Made by a program: the position numbers and the translations under genes
Part shown: piece after piece, positions 1 through 9,211 of the stretch
Position numbering within the stretch: position 1 is the stretch's first letter
Layout: every line of letters begins with the position of its first letter
Notes under the pieces: model-generated
What the model saw: the letters and a program-made list of their open reading frames with translations, nothing else
What the model was told of the DNA's origin: nothing
Databases searched by the model: none
NCBI GenBank assembly: GCA_903878085.1
Contig: CAIRGJ010000002.1
Span: 58,049-122,048, forward strand
Direction: 5' to 3'
DNA: 64,000 bases
Source: an uncultured Hyphomicrobiales bacterium
Lineage (GTDB): Bacteria; Pseudomonadota; Alphaproteobacteria; Rhizobiales; Xanthobacteraceae

Positions 1-273
1 GTCCTTGCGGCCGCCGCCTTCGGCGTGGCGGCGGATGGCGTAGTTCGCCGGCACGTCGGTGGCTTCAGGAATGGACAAAGCGAAGGCCGGGAACGGCCGC
101 TCGATCTCGATCCATGCAGAACGATGCACTGGAGTGATGGCTTCCATCACCGGCGGCGATTGAAAGAAATGCGCCGCCAGGGTGGAAAGCAGGGCAATGC
201 CACCCCCATATGCGAGTATACGCACGAGGGCAGGTGGCAGCTCGTCACGCCAGGAATGCAGGGCCGGGTGCAT
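1..273 (-). CDS. Hypothetical membrane-anchored protein, N-terminal part (cut by window edge)
   Basis: An uninterrupted minus-strand frame begins at an ATG at 273 and runs off the left edge, giving 91 residues with no stop. The product starts MHPALHSWRDELPPALVRIL. A hydrophobic stretch follows (about residues 18-36, AYGGGIALLSTLAAHF), which suggests one N-terminal membrane segment or an uncleaved signal anchor. After it comes an apparently soluble part containing SAWIEIERPFPAFALSIPE. An AGAGG-like purine run lies just upstream of the ATG, and no other ATG or GTG start lies in frame just upstream. It is divergent from asd. I do not recognise the family, and the C-terminal part that might identify it lies outside the window. 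Confidence 0.6.
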   Translation of the reverse strand, partial: MHPALHSWRDELPPALVRILAYGGGIALLSTLAAHFFQSPPVMEAITPVHRSAWIEIERPFPAFALSIPEATDVPANYAIRRHAEGGGRKD

Positions 274-398
274 GGCCTCTTCCGCAGCTTGTCGGTCGCT
301 TGTCGCCGTTGTCTTCGCGCCTAATCTCGCTTAGAAGCCCTGCATTCCGGTTGTGCGGCCTAGGTGTGCACTGCGGATATTTTTCTGGAGAGTTAACA

Positions 399-1433
399 AT
401 GGGTTACAAGGTCGCTGTGGTGGGTGCCACCGGCAATGTCGGGCGCGAAATGCTCAACATTCTGGCTGAGCGCAGCTTTCCCGCCGATGAAGTCGTGGCG
501 CTGGCCTCGCGCAAGAGCATGGGCCAGGAGTGCTCGTTCGGCGACAAGACCCTGAAGGTGAAAGCGCTCGACCATTACGATTTCTCCGACGTCGACATCT
601 GCCTGATGTCGGCCGGCGGTGCGGTGTCGAAGGAATGGTCGCCGAAGATCGCGGCGCAAGGCGCCGTGGTGATCGACAATTCGTCGGCCTGGCGTATGGA
701 CCCGGACGTGCCGCTGATCGTGCCGGAAGTGAACGCCGACGCGCTGTCGGGCTTCACCAAGAAGAACATCATCGCCAATCCGAACTGCTCGACCGCGCAG
801 CTCGTGGTCGCGCTCAAGCCGTTGCACGACAAGGCCAAGATCAAGCGCGTCGTGGTGGCGACCTATCAATCGGTGTCGGGCGCCGGCAAGGAGGCGATGG
901 ACGAGCTGTTCCAGCAGACCAAGGCGGTGTTCACGGTCGGCGAAATCATCACCAAGAAGTTCCCCAAGCGCATCGCCTTCAACGTCATTCCTGAAATCGA
1001 CGTGTTCATGGAGGACGGCTACACCAAGGAAGAATGGAAGATGATGATGGAGACCAAGAAGATTCTTGATCCCAAAATCAAGCTGTCCGCCACTTGCGTG
1101 CGCGTGCCGGTGTTCGTCGGCCATTCCGAAGCGGTCAACGTCGAATTCGAAAATCCGATCAGCGTCGAGGAAGCGACGCAGATTTTGCGCAACGCGCCCG
1201 GCTGCCTGGTAATCGACAAGCGCGAGCCCGGCGGTTACGTCACGCCCTATGAATGCGTCGGCGAGGACGCCACCTATATCAGCCGCATCCGCACGGATCC
1301 GACGGTCGATAACGGCCTGGTGCTGTGGGTGGTGTCGGACAATCTGCGCAAGGGCGCGGCGCTCAACACGATCCAGATCGCCGAGTGCCTGATCAACCGC
1401 AAGCTGATCAGCGCGAAGAAGAAAGCGGCGTAA
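399..1433 (+). CDS. asd: Aspartate-semialdehyde dehydrogenase
   Basis: The enzyme reduces L-aspartyl-4-phosphate to L-aspartate 4-semialdehyde with NADPH, the branch point to lysine/diaminopimelate, threonine and methionine. The 344-residue product has the dinucleotide-binding motif GATGNVG at residues 9-15. The catalytic cysteine is in NCSTAQ (Cys130) and the probable catalytic base in GHSE (His242). Length and motifs fit the USG-1/Asd family. The start at 399 is chosen because CTGGAG lies about 9 nt upstream and the glycine-rich loop begins at the expected distance; in-frame starts further upstream would add a non-homologous leader. In many relatives leuB sits close by, but it is not in this window. 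Confidence 0.97.
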   Translation: MGYKVAVVGATGNVGREMLNILAERSFPADEVVALASRKSMGQECSFGDKTLKVKALDHYDFSDVDICLMSAGGAVSKEWSPKIAAQGAVVIDNSSAWRMDPDVPLIVPEVNADALSGFTKKNIIANPNCSTAQLVVALKPLHDKAKIKRVVVATYQSVSGAGKEAMDELFQQTKAVFTVGEIITKKFPKRIAFNVIPEIDVFMEDGYTKEEWKMMMETKKILDPKIKLSATCVRVPVFVGHSEAVNVEFENPISVEEATQILRNAPGCLVIDKREPGGYVTPYECVGEDATYISRIRTDPTVDNGLVLWVVSDNLRKGAALNTIQIAECLINRKLISAKKKAA

Positions 1434-1457
1434 GGCGCTGCTGCCCGTCAGCCGGTT

Positions 1458-2621
1458 CTAGCGCGAATCTGTTGCGGCAGTTGCCCCGCTGAAACGCGGC
1501 GCGTGCGGTCCGCCGTCTTGCTCGCGGAGCCGGTTTTCGAGGTGTTGGAAATTGGCGACGGCGGTGTGGCGCTCGTTGTAAAAGCTGATCACCCGTTGCG
1601 CCGTCTCCAGTTGCAGGCGCTCGAAACTGCGCTGCGCTGCTTCGATGGCAGGCGCCGACAGGCCGGCGCCGTCCCGCCGCAAGATGCAGATTTGCTTTGC
1701 CGTTTGCCAGGAGAGCCCGGCCGCCTTCGCCAGCAGCAGCGTGAAATCGTTCTCGGCGCGCCGGTCGCTCAATATCTTGCCCACGAGTTCCCCAGGCGTG
1801 TGGCAAAGCACCGACAAGGCGGTGACGGTTTCCGCCAGCTTGCCGCTTGCGGCGAATTCGTAGATTGCGAGATCGGCGGCCTTGCTGGCGCGGCCGGTTT
1901 GCGCCGCCGCTTCGCCGGCCTCCTCGCCGTCGGCCGATGGCGTCTCTTGTCCGGTGATGCCGGCGAGCACCCTTTGCACTTCGGAGACAGCGCCGGGATT
2001 GCTGGCCGCAAGCTTCTCGAACACCACCTGCGACGCCCGCGAGACCAGTGCGTGAAAATGCTCGCGCGGGATATCCTTGCGCATGCCGACGCAGACCGCC
2101 AGCACGTCGTCGTCGATCGAGCGGTCGACCAGCGTGCCGTAACCGCGATCGGAGAACCGCGCGCCCTCGTTGCGCGTGACCGAGAGAACGACGTCGCGGC
2201 TGCCGCGGCTCACCAGCACGTCGCTGACGTTCTCGCTGACGGTGCTGCGTTTCGAAATGGCGAGCAGGCGCGGCTGGCTGTTGTTCTTGGCGATCGCCAG
2301 TAGGTCGTCGTCGGTCAGCCGGCGCGATTGGCTCAAGATCGGGCCGGCGACCTCGAGCGACGCGTCATAAGCCAGTGCGCGCACGGTTGCCGGCGGCGCG
2401 TTGCCGACTGGCGCCAGCCGCCTGGCGAGCTCGGCCCGCGCCCTGGTCTCGATCCGCTCGGCCAGGTGAAAAATTACACCGTCGAACAGATCGACCTGCG
2501 CATCGGAATAATCGTTGACGCCGGCAAGGAACAGGTCGGTCACCCGCCGCAGGATCTCTACCTGCTTCTCGGCCGACCCGGACGCGAATGTGCCTTCGAT
2601 CTCGGCGAGAAGTTCTGCCAT
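1458..2621 (-). CDS. DUF2336 domain-containing protein
   Basis: A 387-residue, largely alpha-helical, soluble protein with no signal peptide. The N-terminal part (AELLAEIEG, VEILRRVTDLFLAG, then ARAELARRLAPVGNAPP) is the hallmark of the DUF2336 family found mainly in alphaproteobacteria. The repeated helical pattern resembles HEAT-like or leucine-rich-variant repeats. I know of no established biochemical role; some members have been discussed as regulators. The ATG at 2621 gives the family-typical N-terminus. A TTG eight codons upstream (2645) is also possible. It converges with asd with a gap of only 24 bp. Confidence 0.85.
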   Translation of the reverse strand: MAELLAEIEGTFASGSAEKQVEILRRVTDLFLAGVNDYSDAQVDLFDGVIFHLAERIETRARAELARRLAPVGNAPPATVRALAYDASLEVAGPILSQSRRLTDDDLLAIAKNNSQPRLLAISKRSTVSENVSDVLVSRGSRDVVLSVTRNEGARFSDRGYGTLVDRSIDDDVLAVCVGMRKDIPREHFHALVSRASQVVFEKLAASNPGAVSEVQRVLAGITGQETPSADGEEAGEAAAQTGRASKAADLAIYEFAASGKLAETVTALSVLCHTPGELVGKILSDRRAENDFTLLLAKAAGLSWQTAKQICILRRDGAGLSAPAIEAAQRSFERLQLETAQRVISFYNERHTAVANFQHLENRLREQDGGPHAPRFSGATAATDSR

Positions 2622-2792
2622 TTTGTGGAACGCCGTTGCGGTCAAACCAATGGCGACACAACTAGCCGCAGGATGTTACCACGGCGTTAGACGAAACCCG
2701 CGCATTGTCGCTAAAGCCTGCCGCGTCACGGTTAAAAGCCCATAAGCGAAATGGCTACGATCCGATCGAGCCGCGCATGAAACGAAGCCGCG

Positions 2793-3431
2793 TTAAGCGG
2801 CGGTGACGCGCCGGAATTCGCCGGTCGTCTTATCGAGCACGAATAGATCGCCGCTCGCGACGCCGAAGTAAGCGCCGTGCGTGGCGACCTTTCCCTTCTC
2901 GATCAGTTTGGCCAGCATCGGAAACGTCATCAGGTTCGCGAGGCTGTTGCTGACATTGGCCTGCTCGAGCTTCGTCAGATACTCGGACTGGTCCTGCGCG
3001 CCGCGCGGCCCGACTCTTTCCGCCGCCGGCGTCATCAGTTGCATCCATTTGCCGATGAAATCGCCCGGCGACAGCGGCTGGCTGTCCTGGGCATAGGCTT
3101 TGACGCCGCCGCAGTGCGCGTGACCAAGAACGACGATGTGTTTGATGCGGAGCGCGCCGACGCCGAACTCCAGCGCCGCCGAGACGCCGTGGGCCTGGCC
3201 GTCCGGCGAGTAGGGCGGGATGATATTGGCCACGTTGCGCACGACGAAAAGTTCGCCCGGCCGCGCGTCGAAAATGACCTCGGGCGAGACCCGCGAATCG
3301 CAGCAGCCGATGACCATCACCTCGGGCGACTGCCCGGCCCGCGCCAGTTCGTTATAGCGGTCCTGCTCCCGCTGCAGCCGGCCGGCGGCGAAAGCGCTGT
3401 AACCCTCGATCAGACGCTGGGGAAAGTTCAT
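2793..3431 (-). CDS. Beta-class carbonic anhydrase
   Basis: Interconverts CO2 and bicarbonate in the cytoplasm. The 212-residue protein has the beta-class zinc signature CCDSR (Cys43, with the Asp45-Arg47 dyad) and the second ligand pair His104 and Cys107 in HAHCGG. The stretch VVRNVANIIPPY is also typical. The start at 3431 (MNFPQRLIEGY) gives the standard length; an upstream in-frame start at 3485 would add 18 atypical residues. It is a single-gene unit downstream of the DUF2336 gene's promoter side. A link to bicarbonate supply for carboxylation is a general expectation and not shown by this locus. Confidence 0.95.
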   Translation of the reverse strand: MNFPQRLIEGYSAFAAGRLQREQDRYNELARAGQSPEVMVIGCCDSRVSPEVIFDARPGELFVVRNVANIIPPYSPDGQAHGVSAALEFGVGALRIKHIVVLGHAHCGGVKAYAQDSQPLSPGDFIGKWMQLMTPAAERVGPRGAQDQSEYLTKLEQANVSNSLANLMTFPMLAKLIEKGKVATHGAYFGVASGDLFVLDKTTGEFRRVTAA

Positions 3432-3593
3432 GGCTCTAAGGTCCGGACCGGCCTGCTCAATTTCATACCAAAGCGCATCTAGCAAACGTCATGCCCCGGC
3501 CGCAAACCGCCTGTAAAGCCTGAGCCGATAAAGGGAAATGCGTCCATTCATTACTTGTTCACCTGGAATCGCTCAGAACAGCCCCCACCACGC

Positions 3594-5207
3594 ATGCTGT
3601 CACCAAACAAGCCAGTTACCGCGAATCCGGCGCTGCCGCGATATCGCTCATCCGGGATTTCCGGCGCCCAGATCGGCATTTTGTTTGCCGCGCTGCTGCT
3701 GCTGATCTCGATCCCGATCTGGACCCATCCGCTGCCGCCGCTGTCGGATTACGTCAATCACCTAGCGCGCATGCACGTGATCGCCACGCTGGCGACAAAT
3801 CCGCAACTGGCGAGCTTCTACGAGCTCAATTGGCAGGTGATCCCGAACCTGACCATGGACCTGATCGTACCGCAGATTGCGCAGTTCATGAACATCTACC
3901 TGGCCGGTCAGGTCTACATCGTCGCGATGTTCGCTTTGATCATCTCGGGCACGCTGGCGCTCAATCGCGCCCTTGTCGGGCGCTGGACGGTACTGCCGCT
4001 GTTCGCATTCCCGCTGCTCTATAATTACGTCTTCCTCGTCGGCTTAATGAACTACCTTTTCGGCATCGGCGTGGCGCTATGGGCGCTGGCCGGCTGGGCT
4101 GCGGTTCGCGAGCGCGCCTGGCCGATCCGCTTGCTGCTGTCGACGGCGTCCGTCGTCGCCTTGTTCTTCTGTCATCTGTCGGCGCTCGGCGTTTTCGGCA
4201 TCGGGCTACTGTCGTTTGAAATTCTGCGGCTGTGGGAGTGGCGGCGCGAACTCGGGCCGGCGCGGATCACCGATTTCGTCGTCAGCGGTTTTCCGTTCCT
4301 GGCCGCGGCGCCGCTGCTGTATCTCAGCCCGACGATGAACCTGATCTCCAACACCTATTGGGATCAGCGCGGCAAGATCGACGGGCTGATGTATGTCATC
4401 AGCGATTATTCCGACATCGCGGCCTTTGGACTCGTCGCCATCATGGCGTCCGGTGTGGTCTGGGCCATCCGCCACCGCGTGCTGCGCTTCAACCCATTGA
4501 TCTTTGTATTGCTCGCGGTCGGCGGGGCCGTCTATCTCGCGCTGCCCCGGATCATGTTCGACACCTATATGACCGATCAGCGCGTTCCCATTGGCGTCGC
4601 CTTTATGCTGTTTGCCTGCGGCGACCTGCATTTGCGGCACCGGCTGGTGCGGCGCGGCTTTCTGGTCGTGCTCGTGGTCCTGATCACCGGCCGGCTGATC
4701 GAGATCGATTACAACTGGTCGCAACTGTCGGACTCGACCAGCCAGTTCCGCTCCTCGGTGCGCCGCATCGCGCCCGGCTCGAAAGTCTTCGTGGCTTACG
4801 CCGACCGCTCGCTTGGCGAGGACGTACGCGACCTCGGGCTGGTTCACGCCGCCTGCATCGCCACTATCGAGAAATCGTCTTTGGTGACGACGCTGTTCAC
4901 GGTGGCCGGCAAGCAGGTGCTGCATGCGCGGCCGGAATTCAAGGAATTCGTCGACGCCCAGGACGGCACGCCGCCGCAGACCGCGCAGCTCATCGTCGCC
5001 GCCGAGCACCCGACGCCCGGCATGCCGCAGTTCTGGCTGAACTGGACCAAGTTCGATTATCTCTACGTTCTGTTCACCGAGGACGAGGCGCCGAACCCCG
5101 ATCCGTCGCGCCTCAAGCTGGTCGCCGACGGCGACCGTTTCCAGCTGTATCGCATCGGCAAGTTCGAAAGCCTGAACGTGACCAAATCCAAGACCAGGTT
5201 CGACTAG
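3594..5207 (+). CDS. Polytopic membrane protein, GT-C-like architecture
   Basis: A 537-residue protein with a hydrophobic N-terminal segment (IGILFAALLLLISIPIW), then a loop containing PLSDYVNHLARM. About nine more transmembrane segments follow up to about residue 385, and then a hydrophilic C-terminal part of about 150 residues. One early extracytoplasmic loop with acidic residues followed by many membrane spans and a periplasmic tail is the layout of GT-C glycosyltransferases. I see no decisive motif, so this is a structural guess. The ATG at 3594 is preferred over a TTG at 3555; neither has a clear Shine-Dalgarno sequence. The next gene starts 53 bp after the stop in the same direction. 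Confidence 0.75.
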   Translation: MLSPNKPVTANPALPRYRSSGISGAQIGILFAALLLLISIPIWTHPLPPLSDYVNHLARMHVIATLATNPQLASFYELNWQVIPNLTMDLIVPQIAQFMNIYLAGQVYIVAMFALIISGTLALNRALVGRWTVLPLFAFPLLYNYVFLVGLMNYLFGIGVALWALAGWAAVRERAWPIRLLLSTASVVALFFCHLSALGVFGIGLLSFEILRLWEWRRELGPARITDFVVSGFPFLAAAPLLYLSPTMNLISNTYWDQRGKIDGLMYVISDYSDIAAFGLVAIMASGVVWAIRHRVLRFNPLIFVLLAVGGAVYLALPRIMFDTYMTDQRVPIGVAFMLFACGDLHLRHRLVRRGFLVVLVVLITGRLIEIDYNWSQLSDSTSQFRSSVRRIAPGSKVFVAYADRSLGEDVRDLGLVHAACIATIEKSSLVTTLFTVAGKQVLHARPEFKEFVDAQDGTPPQTAQLIVAAEHPTPGMPQFWLNWTKFDYLYVLFTEDEAPNPDPSRLKLVADGDRFQLYRIGKFESLNVTKSKTRFD

Positions 5208-5260
5208 AGTCTGGACCTTCGGCGCTTGATAGTTTCCGTGCGCCCGATAATGTTGGCGGC

Positions 5261-6154
5261 ATGACCATACGCCCCCGCCGCAGCGTCCTTTACATGCCGG
5301 GCTCCAATGCTCGCGCCCTGGAAAAAGCCAAAACCCTTGCCGCCGACGGCGTCATTCTCGACCTCGAAGATTCGGTGGCGCCGGACTCCAAGGAAAGCGC
5401 CCGCCAGCAGGTCGCCGGCATGGTCAAAGCCGGCGGCTTCGGCCCGCGCGAGGTCTTCATCCGCACCAATGGCATCGATTCGCCCTGGTTCAGCGACGAC
5501 CTGACGGCGGCGGCGCATGCGGCGCCGGACGGCATCGTGGTGCCGAAGATTTCCTCGCCGGATCAGTTGGAAATAATCGGCCAGCGTCTGCTCGACATGG
5601 GCACCGCTCACAAGACCAAAATTTGGGCCATGATTGAGTCGCCGCTGGCGGTGTTCAATGTGCTGTCGATCGCCGCCTGCGCCAGGGATTCCGAGACGCG
5701 GCTGGTGGGCTTCGTCATGGGCACCAACGACATCGCCAAGGACACGCGGGCGCGGCAGGTACCGGGCCGCTGGCCGATGATCGGCTGGCTGATGAATGTC
5801 ATCGCTGCGGCGCGCATTCACGGCATCGACGTGCTCGACGGCGTCTACAACAATATCGGCGACGCCGAGGGCTTCGTGAAGGAATGCGAGCAGGGCCGCG
5901 ATATGGGCTTCGACGGCAAGACATTGATCCATCCCAACCAGATCGGCCCGTGCAACACGGTGTTCACGCCGTCGGACGACGAAGTGAAATGGGCGCGCAC
6001 CATGATCGCCGCCTTCGACCTGCCCGAGAACAAGAGCAAAGGCGTGGTGTCGATCGACGGCAAGATGGTCGAGCGGCTGCACGCCGAGATGGCGCGGCGC
6101 ACGGTGGCGATCGCCGATGCGGTCGCGGCCAATGGCAACGCGGCGAAGCCGTGA
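5261..6154 (+). CDS. HpcH/HpaI aldolase/citrate lyase family protein (CitE / malyl-CoA lyase type)
   Basis: A 297-residue TIM-barrel enzyme of the CoA-ester lyase group. The N-terminus RRSVLYMPGSNARALEKA, the metal-site segment GVILDLEDSV (Asp34, Glu36), AMIESPLAVFN and the late motif GKTLIHPNQI are diagnostic of CitE-like and malyl/beta-methylmalyl-CoA lyases. These cleave or form C-C bonds between acyl-CoA and an alpha-keto or 2-oxo acid. No citF, citD or methylaspartate-cycle gene is adjacent, so the exact substrate is open. The start is the ATG at 5261; a longer reading upstream only shadows the preceding gene in another frame. Its stop overlaps the GTG start of the next gene by 4 nt, so the two are translationally coupled. 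Confidence 0.88.
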   Translation: MTIRPRRSVLYMPGSNARALEKAKTLAADGVILDLEDSVAPDSKESARQQVAGMVKAGGFGPREVFIRTNGIDSPWFSDDLTAAAHAAPDGIVVPKISSPDQLEIIGQRLLDMGTAHKTKIWAMIESPLAVFNVLSIAACARDSETRLVGFVMGTNDIAKDTRARQVPGRWPMIGWLMNVIAAARIHGIDVLDGVYNNIGDAEGFVKECEQGRDMGFDGKTLIHPNQIGPCNTVFTPSDDEVKWARTMIAAFDLPENKSKGVVSIDGKMVERLHAEMARRTVAIADAVAANGNAAKP

Positions 6155-6957
6155 GGCGTTCCGCCGCCGTAGCGTTCGTCCTTGCGCTGAGCGTTGTCCT
6201 ATTGAACCGGCCGGCTTCGGCCGACGATCTCGCGCCGGGCGGCACGCTGCGTGTCGTCTATCTCGCGAGCAATCCGGCGCAGGCGGTGCGCGACGCGGCG
6301 ACCGGCGAAATCCGCGGGGTTTCCGCCGATCTCGCGCGCGAACTGGCGAAGCGCCACAACGTGCCGGTAGCGCTGATCCCGTCGGCCAATCCGGCCACGG
6401 TGATCGAGGCCGTGGCCAAGGGTGATGCCGATATCGGCTTTGTCGCCTTTGCGCCGGAGCGCGTCGGCAGCGTGGCGTTCAGCCAGGTCTATATGCTGGT
6501 GCAGCAGTCTTTCATCGTACCGGACAATTCGCGCATCAAGTCGGTCAAGGACATCGACGCGGCGGGCCTGCGCATTTCCGGCGGCGCCGGCGACTCGATC
6601 ACGCTCTATCTCAAGCGCAAGCTGAAGCAGGCGGCCTTGATCGAGACCGACAACACGCCGGCCGACGCCAAGCGCCGTTTCCAGGCCGGCGAGATCGATG
6701 CCTTCGGCGCCAACCGGCAGCGCCTCACCACCATGCTTAAGGACATGCCGGGCCATCGCATTTTGCCGGACAGTCTGTTCGGTGTAACGCAGACGATTAT
6801 CGTGCCCAAGGATAAGCCCGAGGTGCTGGCGACCGTGAACCGTTTTATCGATGATGTGCGCGGCTCCGGCTTTCTGCAAAGCGCGATCGAGAAAAGCGGC
6901 ATCATCGGGCTCAGCACCGCGCCGGCCGGGTCATGGCAGCCGTCGGCGCCGGATTGA
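6151..6957 (+). CDS. Periplasmic solute-binding protein (SBP_bac_3-like), orphan
   Basis: The 268-residue product begins at a GTG inside the stop of the upstream lyase gene (GTGA overlap). It has a clear signal peptide: a short basic start, a leucine/valine-rich core and ASA|DD cleavage after about residue 24. The mature part (GTLRVVYLASNPAQ, GVSADLARELA, GDADIGFVAFAPERVGSVAFS) is the classic amino-acid/polar-solute-binding family 3 fold. No permease or ATPase gene is adjacent, so it is an orphan receptor, or its ABC partner is elsewhere. Coupling to a CitE-like lyase suggests a role with a small organic acid or amino acid, which is inference only. Confidence 0.85.
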   Translation: MRRSAAVAFVLALSVVLLNRPASADDLAPGGTLRVVYLASNPAQAVRDAATGEIRGVSADLARELAKRHNVPVALIPSANPATVIEAVAKGDADIGFVAFAPERVGSVAFSQVYMLVQQSFIVPDNSRIKSVKDIDAAGLRISGGAGDSITLYLKRKLKQAALIETDNTPADAKRRFQAGEIDAFGANRQRLTTMLKDMPGHRILPDSLFGVTQTIIVPKDKPEVLATVNRFIDDVRGSGFLQSAIEKSGIIGLSTAPAGSWQPSAPD

Positions 6958-7011
6958 TCGCGGCCCCGGAAACTTTGATGTAAGCTCGCGATAAACTAGG
7001 GGCTGCGTCCA

Positions 7012-8070
7012 ATGATCGGGAAATTCGTGGCCGTCGCGGCTGTCGCCGCATCGCTGCTGGCGCCGCACGCCGCGATGGCTGCCGACGACGGCGACTACGC
7101 CCCGGCGAATATCCTGAAAGCCAATAACCGGCTGGGCTGGTTCTGCATGATCAGCACGACCTGTCCGGTCTCGCCTCACGTGCGCGGCGTCATCTCGCGC
7201 GCCATCGCTACCGACCGTTCGGCGCAATATCTGCTGGGGCTGACCTTGCTCACCGGCGACGGCCTGCCGCGCGACCGCGACGCCGGTATCCTCTGGGTGG
7301 TGAAGGCGGCGGAGCAGGGTGAGCCGAGCGCCGCGCGCGACATCGCCGGGCGGCTGCGCAACGGCGAGCGGATCGCGGTCGACGAGACCAAGGCCGCGGC
7401 GGCACTCAAGCCGGATGCCGACGCCGGCGAGGTCGAGGCCATGCGCGCCTTGGGCCCGATGATCATTGGCGGCCGCGGCGTCAAACAGGACCCGGCGGCA
7501 GGGCTGGCCATGATCAAGCGCGCCGCCGAGAAAGGCTCGTCCGACGCCGAGAAGGATCTGTCGCAACTTTACCTGAACGGTGCGCCCGGCGTGCCGGCCA
7601 ACCGGCCGGAGGCGTTGAAGTGGCTTGGCGGCTCGGCGCGCCACGGCAATGTCGATGCCATGCTGAGCCTCGGCTATATGTCGATGAACACGCCGATCGG
7701 CGTGCCGTCGAGCGAAGCCAATCTGGCCGAAGGCTTCTGCTGGCTGATGCGGGCAGGACTCCTCGACCAGCCCCAGGCGCACGAGAAGCTCAGCATGACA
7801 TTCGCCCGCGGTGAGAAGGATGCGCGCGGCACGGTGATCCCGATTGATCTGGTGCAGGCCGATTTCTGGTTCAGGCTGGCGGCGCGCAGCCCCTATCACG
7901 ACAATTCGCAGATCCGCGCGATGATCGAACCGAAAATGACGACCGCGCAAATGGACGAGGCCAAACGCCTGGTCGAAGCCTGGCACCCGCGCACGGTTCA
8001 AGAATTGAAATCGATGACGATCACGCTGCCCGGCACCGCGCCACCGCGCAATTGTTCGCCGATGATCTAG
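7012..8070 (+). CDS. Sel1-repeat (tetratricopeptide-like) exported protein
   Basis: A 352-residue protein with an N-terminal signal peptide (hydrophobic stretch ending APHAAMA, cleavage near residue 23). Several Sel1-type repeats follow, recognisable as AQYLLGLTLLTGDGLPRDRD, DAEKDLSQLYLNGAPGVPAN and DAMLSLGYMSMNTP blocks, in which a small helix pair carries conserved Leu/Gly/Ala spacing. Sel1 proteins are usually protein-protein adaptors in envelope or signalling complexes. The partner here is unknown. Four cysteines in the mature part, two of them close together (FCMISTTC), could form disulfides in the periplasm. Confidence 0.82.
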   Translation: MIGKFVAVAAVAASLLAPHAAMAADDGDYAPANILKANNRLGWFCMISTTCPVSPHVRGVISRAIATDRSAQYLLGLTLLTGDGLPRDRDAGILWVVKAAEQGEPSAARDIAGRLRNGERIAVDETKAAAALKPDADAGEVEAMRALGPMIIGGRGVKQDPAAGLAMIKRAAEKGSSDAEKDLSQLYLNGAPGVPANRPEALKWLGGSARHGNVDAMLSLGYMSMNTPIGVPSSEANLAEGFCWLMRAGLLDQPQAHEKLSMTFARGEKDARGTVIPIDLVQADFWFRLAARSPYHDNSQIRAMIEPKMTTAQMDEAKRLVEAWHPRTVQELKSMTITLPGTAPPRNCSPMI

Positions 8071-8158
8071 CCGCCGCCACCTGGAAGAGGCGATGGCGAT
8101 GCAGTAGCCTTTCTACCGTCGCTACAAAAAACCAAAACCAACGGGGGAGGAAGCCAAT

Positions 8159-9142
8159 ATGCGTCGAGGGTTTTCGATTCTATTTGCGGGCGCCATTCTC
8201 AACGTGGCGATCGCTTCCAATGCACAGGCCGCGTCCGATTATCCGAACCGGCCGATCCGGCTCGTCGTCGGCTTCGGCGCCGGCGGCGCCACCGATACCT
8301 TCACCCGCATCTTCTCCGGCCCGTTGAGCCAGGCCCTCGGCCAGACGGTGTTCGTGGAAAACATCGCCGGCGCCAGCGGCTATATCGGCTGGCGAACGGT
8401 CGCCTCCGCCACGCCGGATGGCTACACGCTGATGATGGCCGAGAATGCGCTCGTGATCCGCCCCGGCTTCAAGGACATCAAACCGGCCTTCGACCCGAGC
8501 GCCGAATTCGAGCCGGTCGCGTTTGTCGCAACCTCGCCGCTCGCGATCTGCGTGTCCAACCAGGTGCCGGCCGACAACATGAAGGAACTGGTCGCGCAGT
8601 CTCATTCGTTGGCCAAGAAGCTGACCAATGCCTCGGCCGGCGTGACGTCGGTATCGCAACTGGTCTGGGAAGTTATTCGCGACGCCACCAAGCTCGACGT
8701 GATCGACGTACCCTATCGCGGCGGCGGCCCGGCCATGGCCGACTTGATGGCGGGCCATGTCGATATCAACGTTGCGTCCAGCCAGGTGGCGAAGCCCCTG
8801 GTCGAGGGCAAGCGGATCAAATGTCTTGCGGTCACCAGCAAGAAACGCTCGCCGGCGCTGCCCGATGTGCCGACGCTGGAAGAATCCGGCGTCAAACATG
8901 CCGACGTCGATCTGCGGTTCTGGTTCTCGATCTTCGGGCCCAAGGGCTTGCCGGCCGATGTGACAGCGAAGCTGCAAAAGGCCGTCCAGACCGCTCTGGC
9001 GGACCCGCAACTCTCGGAGCGGCTGAAGTCGCTCGATATCTCGCCGGAATATGGCGCGTCGCCTGTGTTGCGGGCGCGGGTGCTGAGCGACGTTAAGAAC
9101 TGGCGATCCTTCATTGAAGCGAAGGGCCTGACCGCGCAATAA
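8159..9142 (+). CDS. Tripartite tricarboxylate transporter substrate-binding protein (TctC / Bug family)
   Basis: A 327-residue periplasmic binding protein with a cleavable signal peptide (AQA near residue 24). The Bug-family body is clear: SDYPNRPIRLVVGFGAGG at the N-terminus, GASGYIGWRTVASATPDGYT, and VPYRGGGPAMADLMAGHVD in the middle. A strong GGGGGAGG Shine-Dalgarno sequence precedes the ATG. Family members bind carboxylates, amides or aromatic acids. The TctA/TctB membrane partners are absent nearby, which is common for this expanded family. The following alpha/beta hydrolase gene may share the transcript. Confidence 0.92.
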   Translation: MRRGFSILFAGAILNVAIASNAQAASDYPNRPIRLVVGFGAGGATDTFTRIFSGPLSQALGQTVFVENIAGASGYIGWRTVASATPDGYTLMMAENALVIRPGFKDIKPAFDPSAEFEPVAFVATSPLAICVSNQVPADNMKELVAQSHSLAKKLTNASAGVTSVSQLVWEVIRDATKLDVIDVPYRGGGPAMADLMAGHVDINVASSQVAKPLVEGKRIKCLAVTSKKRSPALPDVPTLEESGVKHADVDLRFWFSIFGPKGLPADVTAKLQKAVQTALADPQLSERLKSLDISPEYGASPVLRARVLSDVKNWRSFIEAKGLTAQ

Positions 9143-9211
9143 ACATATCGACCGTGACACGCGCCGGCGGAAACGCCGGTGCATTTTCTATCTCAGGCAA
9201 GGAGCCAAGCT

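Noticed and set aside
4232..5260. A 5' extension of the CitE-like gene
   Set aside because: It is out of frame with the real membrane-protein gene it overlaps, and the enzyme family starts at 5261.
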